Source: Nelumbo lutea
Taxonomy: Eukaryota; Streptophyta; Magnoliopsida; Proteales; Nelumbonaceae
DNA length: 64,000 nucleotides
Direction of reading: 5' to 3'
NCBI GenBank assembly: GCA_022828595.1
Contig: JAKGHH010000003.1
Coordinates: 56,781,759 to 56,845,758 of the forward strand
Shown here: piece after piece, positions 46,168-57,399 of the stretch
Layout: each line of letters opens with the position of its first letter
Numbering within the stretch: the stretch's first letter is position 1
The notes under the pieces: model-generated
Seen by the model: the letters and a program-made list of their open reading frames with translations, nothing else
Databases searched by the model: none
What the model was told of the DNA's origin: nothing
Program-made: the position numbers and the translations under genes

Positions 46168-46833
46168 AAGCCCATCTTTGGGAGTGCTTATTTTGGTGGG
46201 GATCGTACCATTAAGCATTTTTTAGTGTTTGAGAAATAAGCCTGAAATAAGTGTTTATTTTTTAAGCTCAAACTTTCAGCTTTTTTATGAAGTGCTCATA
46301 TAATAAGAACGCACTCAAATTTTTCTCCCATAATTCCCCGGTGAATTTTAGAATACCAGTTATAACCCTTTTACGAAAACAATTTTACAAAGGCACTTTT
46401 ATAAAATTTCTTTTATGAAAGTAAAATATTTTTACGAAAGTACTTTTACAAAAGCATTTTTTGTAAAAGTACTTTTACATGAAAACATTTTTTTACAAAA
46501 GTACTTTTATGAATAAAAGTGCTTTTATCGAAGTACTTTTATGAAAACACTTTTGTAAAAGTACTAAAAGTACTTTGATAAAAACACTTCTATCAAGTAC
46601 TTTTATTCATTCACTTTGGATTGAATATTTTGAAAATTTGGAAGAAAATTAAGGACAAAACAGTCACAAATGCTTAGTTAAGTGCATAGTGGAGAAAAAA
46701 ACCACCACACACCCAATATAAAATAAATGCTTATTTTTTAAAATAAGCAGTTGAAAAAGTTGGGTGTCAAATGCAAATAAGTGCTTATTCGAATAAGCAC
46801 TTATTTTTAACATAAACACTCCCAAACATGGCC
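46168..46833 (+). mobile_element. Tourist-like MITE, copy 3, nearly full length, inside copia RNase H
   Basis: Left end AAGCCCATCTTTGGGAGTGC and right end CACTCCCAAACATGGCC are inverted. TAA flanks both sides (46165-46167 and 46834-46836). The copia RNase H sequence is continuous across the element when it is ignored, which confirms both boundaries. Internally an array of AAAGTACTTTTA-type short palindromic units lies at about 46375-46610. Confidence 0.88.
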
Positions 46834-47066
46834 TAAATCATCAATAAAAGTAAAGTATCACACAATCTTTGTTACTTGCAAAGAGATTATTTGATTGAGG
46901 GGTCTTCTTTAGGAACTACAATTGCTTATATTTGCTCCCACACCATTATATGCAGGTAACATGAATGCCATCCGAATTGCTTTCAATCCCATCTTCTATG
47001 AGCGCATCAAAGACATTAAGGTTGATTGTTATTTCATTCTTGACTAGTTCATTGTAGGGACAATGA

Positions 47067-48637
47067 TGAACTTACAATTTATCTATATTTTATGAGGTTT
47101 TTGCATGAAATTTTATGATGGTTTAATTAAATTTTGCCCTATTTTAGCTTGATTGCAAGAAAGATTTCAGGGGGAGCTAAATCAACAAAAAGAAGGCAAA
47201 AGCAAGAAAAGAAAACCCAAAATTTATCAAGTTCAGCCCGGCCCAGCCATGAGAGCAAGAGAATTTCATTCGGCCCAAGAAGAGCAAGTGAAACTCTTTG
47301 GAAAATCCAAGGGAAGAAGCCTAGCAAGAAGGAAATTTCGGCCCAGCCCATTTTTAGCCCAAATAACAGCCTAGAGTGTAGCCCACTTGAGCTCAAAAGC
47401 AAGCTAAGTTGTAGCCCAAATAGCAGCCCAAAGGGAGCTAGGGGCGGCAACTCCTAGATGTTTCTTGAAGAGAAGGAGGGAGCACTCTAGAAGGTTCATG
47501 AGGGGTGTAATACACCCCATTCTAGAGGCTTCAAGAAGGGGCAAGAGCCCCTTTGAAAAACTATATAAGGAGGCCTCTAGGAGGGGAGAAAGTTGTTCAA
47601 TTGCTTGAGAGGAAGGCTCTCCCACTCTTAGAGGTTCGGCCACCTTGAGAGAAGAGAAGAGAAGAAGGCTAGGCGCAAGGAAGAAGAAGAAGAAGGGCTG
47701 AAAGAAGTTCAAGACAAGCAAGCTAGAAGAAGAAGGTGAGTTCGAATTGAGGGTTTGTGATTCAAAGATCTTTTGTAATAAATCATTTGTAGTTTCATTC
47801 TCTTTTGATTTGAATTCAGTTTCTTTGTTATATTTTCTTTCTTCTTTCTCCTTGTTTCCATTCTTCCTTGATGTATTTCAGCTTGTAAAATTTCAGTTCA
47901 GCAATCTAATTCTTTTTTATTCATTCAAATGGTCATGAATTATACTTGAAGTTTCTTGAATAAGGGTGTTATTGTAGAGTAATTCGGCCAACTAACCTTC
48001 AAAACTCAGCTCAGATCTGAGATTGCAAGATCTGAATTGCTTGAAAGAGAATTCAGATCTGCAAATTTCAGATTGGGTGAATTAATCTACAGCTTGGAAT
48101 TCCTAGAGTGCTTGAGCGAGACTCTAGGAATTCAGATCTACTATTCAAGAACTGAATTGAGTGCAAGGTTAGAGATAACTTGCACAATTCAGTTGGTGAT
48201 CAATTCAGATTTGAATTGATGCCTTAGAAGTGTTTGAAGAAATACATGCATGGGGATTAGATTCTTGCTAGAGATAGAAGAACCGTCACTCATGCATAGG
48301 ATGAACATGCGCTTGAGAAAGGCTGTTCATGACCTTGGGGTTTCACCAAACCAAGGCTCAATCATGATTCATTCGAATGATCCAAATTGATAGATTGCTG
48401 AATTCTGAGATTGACATTTACTGCTTACTCTTCTAACCTGATTTGAAGGCAATTGGGCCAATGATTTAGATAGATTTTAATTTAGGATTTCTTAGCTTTC
48501 ATTAGAGTTTTGATTTATTTGTTGATCAGATAAGAAGTGTTCAATTTAGTATTGGTAATTGTTTCCTAAATTCTCGTGGGAACGATACTTCACTCACTAC
48601 TTTATTACTTGAACGGCTAGTGCACTTGCTAGTGTCA
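47067..48637 (+). mobile_element. solo LTR, about 1.57 kb, with target duplication
   Basis: Starts TGAACTTAC and ends CTAGTGTCA. CAATGA lies on both sides (47061-47066 and 48638-48643); five or six bases of this would be the target duplication. CTCGTGGGAACGATACTTCACT near the right end resembles the end of large Ty3/gypsy LTRs. No internal region is present, so it is a solo LTR formed by LTR-LTR recombination. Open frames at 47134-47457 and the overlapping minus strand are not genes. Confidence 0.85.
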
Positions 48638-48921
48638 CAATGAGCAATACATCAGACAATTACTCTTCTGAATGTTTCATCAAAGTTGCAACTTGTTGGC
48701 ATCTTCACCAAAGCCATAACTCGTTTATGCCATGAGTTCCTTGTAAGCAAACTAATGCAGTATCCACATTAGTTCGAGAGGGAGTGTAGATAGTCCTAAG
48801 TAGCTTGTATGCATAGAATGCATCTCTTATTTAATTTCTTGTTCCCTTAGCAGGCCCTCCTAATAAGGGCATTTATGTAACTGCATATGTTTTTCCCATC
48901 GCAATAAAACTTTGCTCTTTG

Positions 48922-49166
48922 GGCTGCTTTTGGAAACGATGCAAATGGAGTGTAAATCACGGTTCAGGGTAAATTTGCACTCTAATTCACTTTTGCCTGT
49001 GTTTGGAAACATTACATTTATGCATTGACAAATGATAGACCAATGCATATTTACATTGATAATAAGATGTAAGTGCTAAACTAATCCAACTTTGCAATTT
49101 ATATGAACCATTTTACACTCTACATATTTGTGTTCACATTTATTTGCATTGTTTCCAAATGCAGCC
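48922..49166. mobile_element. small MITE, family GGCTGCTTTTGGAAA
   Basis: GGCTGCTTTTGGAAACGATG at the left pairs with CATTGTTTCCAAATGCAGCC at the right, giving about 20-bp inverted ends. The body has AATGCATTTATGCATTGACAAATG-like text also present at 50198-50519. It sits at the end of the copia LTR. Confidence 0.85.
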
Positions 49167-49267
49167 TTAAGTTGAGTTTGGAAGGAGTACAAATGCAAAA
49201 TCTTATATTTTGTATGTATTTACTCTGTACATATTTGCATTTGTACTCTTTCCAAACTGAGCCTTAA
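49167..49267. mobile_element. foldback MITE adjoining the previous one
   Basis: TTAAGTTGAGTTTGGAAGGA at the left is inverted at the right as TCTTTCCAAACTGAGCCTTAA. The interior repeats AGTACAAATGCAAA on both arms, so almost the whole 100 bases can form one hairpin. TTAA lies at both edges. Confidence 0.82.
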
Positions 49268-50197
49268 GGGTGGGGGCATTCATTCAAATACACCCCCTTA
49301 GTGCTCTCTTGTTCTTTTTCTCTTTCAAATACACCCCCTAGAGAAGGTAAAACCTACAAAAGCCAAAACACATAGGAATAAGGAAATTAACAAAAGAAAG
49401 ACTATTTTGTCATCATGAAATCCATTTAACATTTCTCAAACTCAATTCATTAATAAGCGCTCAACAAAGTTCATCTTGAGAATACCTTGAGAATGATTTG
49501 TGCCTTAACAATTGTTATTTCATGATTTTGATATTTGTTGATATCAACCCATGGAATTACAAATGGGCACTTTAGTAAATTTACTTGTATTAACCACCCT
49601 ATTGAGAGTCTAGATATATCTCTTCCCAACAAAACACCGTATGAGACTTGTGGATATTGATCATGTGGAAGTGGTTTTTTGTTTGGACTTGAGGGAAGGA
49701 GATCTCCAACTCTAAGGCTATCAATGGGTCAGTTGTGATTTAGGACAACTTGTACTAGTTCCAAACAAACCATAGACCTAGAAGTGTCTCGATTAATAAT
49801 CGGGATAATTGAGTCTTACCTGATAGACTTGATTGTGCTAACATATACAATTTTTTTATATAGATAATAATTTGAAATTGGGAAAATTCCATATTAGTAC
49901 CGTGTATTTTAGGGGTTGTTGCAAATTAGTACAAAAACTTCAAAACATGCCACTATAGTACATGGACTTTGAAAACTATCATTTTAGTCCAAAATCATTA
50001 ATGGACGTTAAATGGCATGTAAAATGACATAAACACCCTTTGGACATCATCTAATTTTCTTTACAATACCCTCTTGAAGTTCATGTGAAATCCTACTTGC
50101 AAAACAATTATCAACTTAGAGGGTCTAGTCAGTTTAGATTACCACCATGAAAGATAACCGCAGAATAGGACCAGATAATTTCAATAGGAGGATCAAC
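49268..50197. other. no gene seen
   Basis: AT-rich intergenic DNA between MITEs. No open frame with a recognised domain. Confidence 0.5.
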
Positions 50198-50519
50198 CCT
50201 ATGTTTGGTAACAATGCATTTATGCATTGACAAATGACAGAAAACACATTTTCTGATGCGTGTTTGCATCAATAATGAGATGTAGAAGTACATCAATAAA
50301 AAATAAGTAAATTTGCATTCAAGTGGGCTTTTGATTAAAAAAAGGCATATTATATACTATATTGGGATTCATATTTGCATCCATTGCATCTGAAATCATG
50401 TTTGGTAAGAAGGTAAATTTGTCAATGCAAAACTAGCCCAACTTTGTATTTGCATGAACCATTTTACACTCTATATATTTGCATTCACACTCTATTTTCA
50501 TCATTTCCAAACACAACCT
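50198..50519. mobile_element. MITE related to the 48922 copy
   Basis: Shares ATGCATTTATGCATTGACAAATG-type text, CAACTTTG..ATTTGCATGAACCATTTTACACTCT and the CATTTCCAAACACAACC right end. Left end TATGTTTGGTAACAATGC. Longer than the first copy and with a duplicated internal end near 50400. Confidence 0.7.
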
Positions 50520-50939
50520 AACTTGAAATAGTCGAAAGAAAACTGAACCAAAACCAGAAACGTCAGAAATGCCTTCTTGACATGCATATAAGAACCGTCT
50601 ACCGACTCTTTTAACATGATTTCATCATTATGGCCAATTAGAGGACCGAAATTCGATGATTTCCTACCGCTAAAAAATTACACAACAACTGCATATATGT
50701 CAAAAATTTACAATAATTCAGCATAAATAAAAAAACTTGGATTGAAAATCTTTTGAAGGTGATTTAGATTAGATGGTTTTCAAACAGGTCAAAAACAACT
50801 ATGCACACAAACCCCTAGTGTTTTGGTTTGAATGGAGAGAGAGTGGAGGGGAGAGGCTCAGGTCTGAGTAGAATTGAAAAGCTCTGGAGGCATCGGAATT
50901 GCTTGATCCCAAAGCAACTTCTAGGAAGCGTGAACTTTC
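50520..50939. other. no gene firmly seen
   Basis: The minus strand at 50800-50935 has an open frame with SSRFLEVALGSSNSDASRAF, which looks exon-like by composition but matches no family I recognise. Confidence 0.35.
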
Positions 50940-51068
50940 GGCTATGTTTGGTTTGAAGGAAAAGGTAGGGAAAGGAAGGGAAACATAGGAAAACCTATAC
51001 AACGTTTGTAAAGGTTTCCCTACATTTTCCTTCCTTTCCCTACTTTTTCCTTCAAACCAAACACAGCC
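50940..51068. mobile_element. 129-bp foldback MITE
   Basis: GGCTATGTTTGGTTTGAAGG and CCTTCAAACCAAACACAGCC are inverted ends. The arms continue as AAAAGGTAGGGAAAGGAAGG and its complement almost to the centre. TTC flanks both sides. It splits the minus-strand open frame at 50799-51098. Confidence 0.85.
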
Positions 51069-51274
51069 TTCATGTTTAGTTAGAGGGTCCACGCTCACAC
51101 CTCATAGAGGGTAGATATGTATCCTGTACCGTTCATTGTTAAGTGGTTTCTATCCCTTCCATTTACACTTTCATTTGTTGCTTGCATTGTCTCTTGCCCT
51201 ATTTTCTTGTTTTCAAAGCTTTGTGGTCCGGTTTGTTGCTCTGTTTTCTGTTAGTTGTCTGCCACCTTTGCTTC

Positions 51275-51365
51275 TTCATGAGCTTGCTTTCAAAGCAAGG
51301 GTTCGTTGATATGATTGGAGTTGATTATAGTGAAGGGGCAATTAACCTTGCTCAAAGCTATTGAT
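51275..51365 (+). pseudogene. isolated exon of an EEF1A-lysine-methyltransferase-like gene (METTL10/EFM4 family)
   Basis: The text SKQGFVDMIGVDYSEGAINL followed by AQS matches the segment after SAM-binding motif I of this family, including the acidic loop VDYSE. The glycine-rich motif I should lie in the preceding residues but is absent; upstream text is hydrophobic low-complexity. A stop follows at 51362. Only one exon is visible, so this is a gene fragment. The exact family member is inferred. Confidence 0.6.
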
Positions 51366-51499
51366 TTGGGACTATTATTCGTTATTGTATTCTTCAAAAG
51401 GGTAATTTTGAAATGTTATAAATCATATTTGATATCAGATAATTGATGCTAGATACTAAATTAGTAGATTTTGGGAGTTGAGGTATTATAGTGGCATGT
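51366..51499. other. no gene seen
   Basis: Short spacer. Confidence 0.4.
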
Positions 51500-51837
51500 T
51501 TTGAAGTTTGGCGTAAGTTTGAAACAGATGTAAAACATCATTGGTGTAAAAGTACATTGATGACATTTTACATCGAAACGTAAAAAGTGACCATTTGAGT
51601 TTCAAAAAGTGTGAAGAGAAAAGCGTAGTGTTTTACATCGATTATCAATGTAAAACTCTACTTTAGATGAAGTTTTACATCAACGTAAAACTCCACTCCA
51701 TCTAAATGCCAACAAAATCGAACATGAGTGGAATTTTACATTGATCTTGATGTACACTCCTTCCAAATGCTGACAAAACCGAACCGGCATAAATATTTGC
51801 ATCGATCTTGATTTATACCACTTTCAAATGCAACCTT
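51500..51837. mobile_element. MITE-like repeat rich in TTTTACATCG
   Basis: Repeated GTAAAAC, TTTTACATCGA and ATCGATCTTGAT text relate it to 19214-20242. The right end reads CACTTTCAAATGCAACC. Termini are uncertain. Confidence 0.5.
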
Positions 51838-51917
51838 GTGTACTAACTTGTGACAAGCCCTAAAGTACAGGGTACCAATATGGAATTTTTCCTTTAAATT
51901 TTGATTTTTGATAATGT

Positions 51918-52040
51918 AACCTCAGGCTCCGTTTGGATTGTGGGAAGGGAAAAGATGGGATGGGATAGGATGGGATGGGATGGGAAAGTGTAAAAATGTA
52001 CACTTCCATTGTTTGGTTTTAGATATGGGAAAAAATGGGA
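51918..52040. mobile_element. one end of a MITE (GGCTCCGTTTGGATTGTGGG)
   Basis: The left end is of the usual GGCTCCGTTTGG type followed by GGGATGGGATGGGATGGGAT repeats. The body shows CATTGTTTGGTTTTAGATATGGG in inverted sense. No second end was found with certainty. Confidence 0.5.
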
Positions 52041-52645
52041 AAATCACTGTGACGAAGAAGAGAGGAGAGAGAGAGAGGAAGGGGAGGTAGCAGATCTGGG
52101 TTCAAAAGGGGAGGTAGCAGAAGAAGAAGAAAGAGAAGTCGTCGCCGCCGCTCACACCATTTCACTCACAATCATCTTTATCTACTCAACGACTATGTGA
52201 TTTAAAAATAAATAAAAATGGTTTTTGGTTTCTGTATTTACATTCTCTATATCAATTTCTCTAATTCTCTCTCTCTCTACCTGTCGTTCTCCCCCAATCT
52301 CTCTCATCCTCTTTCTTGGTTGATATCTCCTTCTCCCTTAATTTCTAATGGTGCGCGATCTGGAATCTCCTAGCTGGAAGATTACTTGGACACTAGTCGC
52401 ATAGCAAGCTGAACCAAACTGCAAGACAAAGGATCAGAGAACCCAAGGTGGCTAACCCGGCGAGATCGCTTTGATGCTTAAGTTAGTATTGTACTCTGGT
52501 TGTGAGCTGAAAGCTTGAATGCAAGTAGGCTAGTGTGTTAGACAATTTTGTATGCCCTTAGCTTCAATCCGATTTGATGTACTTTTGATATTTAGTGTAA
52601 ATAAATAAAGTGCATGTTTGATTCATGTTGTTTGGTTTAATTCTG
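52041..52645. other. no gene seen
   Basis: Begins with an AG-rich tract at 52055-52140. The rest resembles a transcribed leader with CT-rich parts near 52260-52330, but no coding frame is recognisable. Confidence 0.4.
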
Positions 52646-54420
52646 TGTAAGACCCTAAAATTGGACACTTATAGAGACTCGTGTTAGTTTTCAATGTTCA
52701 CAACCATTGGATAAGTTTGGGGAGATTTATCCTGCCAAGGCTGATACTGGTGTGCCACCATGTGTTGGGATGGCCTATTTCGGCCACCAAGGTAAGACCC
52801 AAGGCACATGCAGTATGGGGTTACTCGAATCCTTGAACCGAACCAGATTTCCAGTATTGCCCTGGACCTTGGAGACAGATGGGCAAAATTGGAAAGTTAC
52901 ACCTGACCCCTAGACTCGATTATGACACTTCACTAGGTGTCGGATTGGGCTGTCTTTGATATGCCAATCAGTGAGATCCTTAACGGGGATCAAAACCTGG
53001 GTATGTTGGGACAGTCTGAGAATTCATCTGAGTGGGTGATCATAGTGACAGGATCACCCCCTTTGTTGGACAAAGGTAATGATCGGGAATGCACTCTCTC
53101 TGATAGAAACCAAACTGCCGGCAGTTAATTTCAATCATTGGAATTTTATTGTGCAAAATTTATATATGATATATTTATATATGGTTTCAAAGTGTTTGCA
53201 AATGGTTTTAATTCCCGGGATCCATGTGAGTGGAGAGTGTGGCACTGTTCTTTGCAGTCGAGGGAGAGGTCCTCTCTTGTCAGGCAATGCTTGATCATTA
53301 AGGGCTGAGAGGTTAAGTGTAAGACCATTTAGGATAGTACCTGATGGGCTAATCTTGCACCTGCCCACAGTCCCTGGGTTTTTATAAGATTGGCCCAGGG
53401 ACCACTTAATGCAAGTGTTGGGCCCATAGGGTTCATGTGATGGACTCAGGGGTTCACTGAGCTTTTCAGTTAATTTAGCTAGGTCTTGTAATAAAGGCTG
53501 GGCCGAACCCATGTGGCTGGTGTGTAGATCAATGCTTGGGTCCCACGCCATACAAAGATGCCCAACTAAGCAGCATATTGGAAACTAGTTAAGCACTGAA
53601 CACTTAATGGGCCAAAAGCCCATTTCGAGTTGGGCTGATATGATCACCCATCTATGGGGCGGATCTGAGCTTAATGTTAGCAAAAGGATTGGGCCTTTAA
53701 CCTTATCCACTTTGGGAGACCAAATTCAAATCAGATTTGAATCTGGTAATCTCCTGATAAGATCAGGAGTAAGCTAACTTAATCTGCAGATATGATTAAG
53801 ATAATTCCCTATCTAAATACTGATTTGGATTGGGATAACTCCTAATTTAGGATGTTTCTTAATCAATAAGAAAAGAGGAGAAACCCTAAGAGAGAAAAAG
53901 GGATTTTCAAAACAAGGGTTCAAGCAAGATAGCATCTTGCGAATTGAGATAGGATCTCATACACACTCTAGAGAGAAGAGAAGCAATTTAGCCATCTTCG
54001 TCCTAGGAGTTCTCCTCCAGCCGCCGCGATTTCTTCTTGCAAGATTTGATCTTTGCAGAAGAAAGAAATCATGAAATCAATTCTTGACATCAGTCTTGCA
54101 GAAAAGACTGTAAAAGATTTGGTGCTCAGAGTTTCCAGAGGGTTCTTGAGAAGGATCCAGTGTGTAGGACGCACTCTGCTGATTCCGTTCCACGTACAGC
54201 TGTGTCATCTTCAGTAGGAGCGGATCTTGGTGTCATCTTTGGGCGTGAACACCAACTTTGGGAGATACTGCTTCTCCGGATCAGGTATAATCCTCCATTT
54301 TCCTTTTGGTTCAGATCTGATTCGATTATGGTTCAAGTAGGATCCTTGAATATTGTATTCTAAATTTAGGGAATACGATTCCCAGTTGGGAGAAGGTAGG
54401 AAAATTTTTGAAATTTACCC
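52646..54420. other. non-coding, LTR-like long repeat
   Basis: Begins TGTAAGACCCTAAAATTGG. It is free of recognisable coding domains for 1.7 kb and contains many TGGGCC/GGCCCA sites. Later GAGAGAAAAAGGGATTTTC and CTTGAGAAGGATCCAGTG text resembles the leader half of a plant LTR. No second copy lies in the window, so it may be a solo LTR or a non-coding LTR derivative. Short frames here are not called. Confidence 0.35.
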
Positions 54421-55849
54421 ACCCATTCCACAATCTTTTTTGGCGTCTATAAGATGGATCCTACCATTCTTTCATAGTGAGCAAGTAATCGCGCGTACTT
54501 AAGTCTCGAGGGTTGATGCCTTTATATAGCTGGGCTGTCATGGGTCTCGTGAAATGCTCCCAGAATCCTCGGCCTGCAATGTAAGGATCCATTCTGCTTT
54601 GGAAGGAGGGCAACGTATAAGTTAATAAGGCTTACTGTTTCCCTCTAATTTGGGCAGGGTGAGGATAAGGCCTATAGTTACATGGCGTGATCCCGATAAA
54701 TTCGGAGACAATTGGCTAGCTTCTAGGTTTGGTTGTGGCACCTCGGCATACGTGGGTACCGAGGTGCTTTGGCTCCGAAGTGACCGAGCACCCGAGGTCC
54801 CCCGATTTGCTGACGTGGCACCACATGTTGATTTGTCGTCTAGTTGTCAGGCTGCATCCACGTGTCCTTTACTTATTAAGTCGGGTCAAATCACTCCTCA
54901 TCATTTTCTATCGTTCTCCTTCAGTTTCTCTCCCACTCCCTCTCTCATTTGTTTTATTTTCTTACACACTTATATGGTATTAATCAGATCACATAAAAGA
55001 ACATGAAAACAACTTGGTTCAAAAATTATTATACCAATTTGATAAAAATTGACAAGAAATTCTTGGATACGAAAATTACACCAATTGGAGAACGATAGGA
55101 ATTGAGAGAGAAGGAGATATTGACCAAGAGGGAGGGTGAGGGAGAAGAATGAGAAAGATTGAGGGAGAACAATAGAGAGAGGGAGAGAGGTTTTGATTTG
55201 GCTACAGACTGAAGCTGAGAGAGTGGGAGAGACAGAGGGAGCAGGAGATCGAGATATAATTGTGAGAATGAAAGGGAAGGGAGGGAGATCGAGAGACAAA
55301 GGGAGTGGGAGAGCCGGTTGTCAGAGTTTCGTTGGTTTTTGGACCAACCCGCAACATAATTTTAAATGTACAACCGACTTTGACTATAATTTTCCCTTTA
55401 AATTGTATATTTCATTTACATTATATAAAATATTTTTACTTTTCACACTTAAAATTTTGTTTGTTTATGTTATCATTTGACTCAAACCACTAACCCATCA
55501 TCTAAAAATAAAAATTGTTTGATTTCTACGTTGACATTAAGTCTTGTATTACATTTTCATCATTGATAAAATTAGTTCTTATGTATAAAATTTATTTTTG
55601 TTTAATTTAATGAATGCACAATATTAGAGATGTACCTAATATTTTATATTTTTTAAATATATAATATTAAATATGTGCCCAAAATTTTCTCTATCTTTTT
55701 TTTTGTGATTCTTTGTATTTTCTATTATTAAAAAATTTATTATTTGACTATGACATCATTTAATTTATAGATAAATTTTGAATTTGGCATTCCATTTTTA
55801 TCATTAATAAAAATACTTCTTGCATTTCATAGTTATTTATTTTAATTTT
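54421..55849. other. no gene seen; GA-rich tract
   Basis: A minus-strand CT/GA-rich stretch lies at about 55090-55300. The remainder is intergenic, becoming very AT-rich after 55330. Confidence 0.45.
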
Positions 55850-57099
55850 TTATCATTTAATTATGAAATTATTTATTAATCCATTTGAACCTAAATGGTC
55901 GAATTGTTTGCCCACCACTAGAAGGGAAGAAAATGGTTTTGTTTTCAAATTATTTTTCAAAATATTTATTTTTATGCAATTAAAATTAATATTATGTATT
56001 TAATTACAATAATTTAATGATGAGAAAAATATATCTTAAATATAGGATTTAATGAGAGAGAATAGGAAACAACTTTTATTTACAATTGGTTTTAAATTTT
56101 ATATTCCATTTCCATCATTAATAAAAACATTTTCTTTTTTATCATGCATATTATTGTTTAATATGTATGTTAAAAATGTTCTCAAATTTTTTAATTTTAA
56201 TTTTATCCATTTTTTATTTTTATTATTTAGTTGTGGCAACATGGATTGACCCATTTGAACCAAAACGATTTAAATTCTTACCACCACCTAAAACACTATT
56301 TTTGCTACGTAGGTTTTAAAAGTATAAGCTTTTATGTTATTGTAATTATTAATTTATTAAGTATGGATTTAATTAATAGAACTTAATGATGAGAAGAAAC
56401 AAAAATGACTTAAATATATGATTCAATGAACATGAATGCAAGTTAATAACTTAAATGTTGAATTTAATGAGAGAGAATTGAATGAATTGAATATCTTTAA
56501 ATTACCTATTTTCAACTCATTTAATATCAATAACCAATTACCCTATTTGCCCTCATTTTTTATAAATAAATTTAAATATAGAGGGGTAAATTTTGTCCTT
56601 AGAAAATTCTAGAAATATTCTTGAGGCCATTCGTGCTTTTTAAAGTAGTATAGATTTATTATTTTTATTATTTGGTCGTGGCAACATGGGTTAACCCATT
56701 TGATCTAAAATGATTTAATTTCTTACCACCACATAGATGAAAACACTATTTTTGCTCGGTAGATTTTAAAAGTATAAGCTTTTATGTTATTGGAATTATT
56801 ATTTTATTAAGTATGGATTTATTTAATAGAACTTAATGATGAGAAGAAACAAAAATAACTTAAATATATGATTCAATGAACACGAATGAAAGTTAATAAC
56901 TTCTATGTTGGATTTAATGAGAGAGAATTTAATATCTTTAAATTACCTCTTTTCAACTCATTTAATATCAATAACTAACTAATTACCCTATTTCCCCTAA
57001 TTTTTATCAATAAATTTAAATATAGAGGGGTAAATTTTGTCCTTAGAAAATTCTAGAAATATTCTTAAGGCCATTCGTGCTTTTTAAAATAGTATAAAT
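55850..57099 (+). repeat. 445-bp tandem duplication with a diverged third copy
   Basis: Units at about 56210-56654 and 56655-57099 share GTGGCAACATGG, AAAACACTATTTTTGCT, TTAATGATGAGAAGAAAC and GTCCTTAGAAAATTCTAG with offset 445. A more diverged partial copy lies at about 55850-56080. Each unit ends GGCCATTCGTGCTTTTTAAA. No coding content. Confidence 0.85.
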
Positions 57100-57239
57100 A
57101 GTTAAAAGTTCATCTTAAGAGATAATAGTTAAGAAGAAATGAACAAGCTCTAAGTGGATGGACGTTAAAGTTTAACGAACTCCTTGTTAACGTTGTGAAG
57201 ACCACATTCAAAGTTAAATACTTAAATGCAAGTATTAAA

Positions 57240-57360
57240 ATATCAATACGAGCTTGGCATCAGATTGCATCGATAAAGGATACAAATGGGAGGAGTGTGA
57301 CTCAAACCCAAGTTGGCCAATGCCAAGGCGTGATTGTACATTAACCACAAAGCCATTTTT
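57240..57360 (-). repeat. possible tRNA-derived SINE-like segment
   Basis: On the minus strand GGCTTTGTGGTTAATG is box-A-like, and GGGTTTGAGTC about 35 bases later is box-B-like. The order and spacing are like a tRNA promoter. No paired target duplication was identified. Confidence 0.45.
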
Positions 57361-57399
57361 TATTTCATGTTAATAAGTGTAACAAAATAACTTTTATTA

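Larger units (their letters stand above)
45780..48920 (+). mobile_element. third copia remnant with two nested insertions
   Basis: RT-end and RNase H text is recognisable in pieces. DTPMEL is near 45855. YPHLNAIHRIIRYLYG is near 45940. CLDTHHSTTR lies near 46070 and KKQTIVP near 46148-46168. KVKYHTIFVTCKEIIWLRG resumes after a MITE near 46845. Then FNPIFYERIKDIKVDCYFI lies near 46980-47035. The polyprotein tail resumes after a solo LTR at 48644. A polypurine stretch (GAGAGGGAG) near 48780 precedes TG at about 48787, the start of the 3' LTR. The LTR runs to about 48920, where a MITE begins. All fragments carry stops. Confidence 0.82.

Noticed and set aside
47134..47721. Genes on both strands within the solo LTR
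   Set aside because: The frames overlap on both strands, lack domains and lie wholly within LTR sequence bounded by a target duplication.
52707..53551. Several short open frames in the LTR-like block
   Set aside because: They overlap on both strands, share no domain and have no splice structure; more likely non-coding LTR sequence.
54650..55006. 118-codon plus-strand frame
   Set aside because: No domain recognised; the second half is CT-rich low-complexity text.
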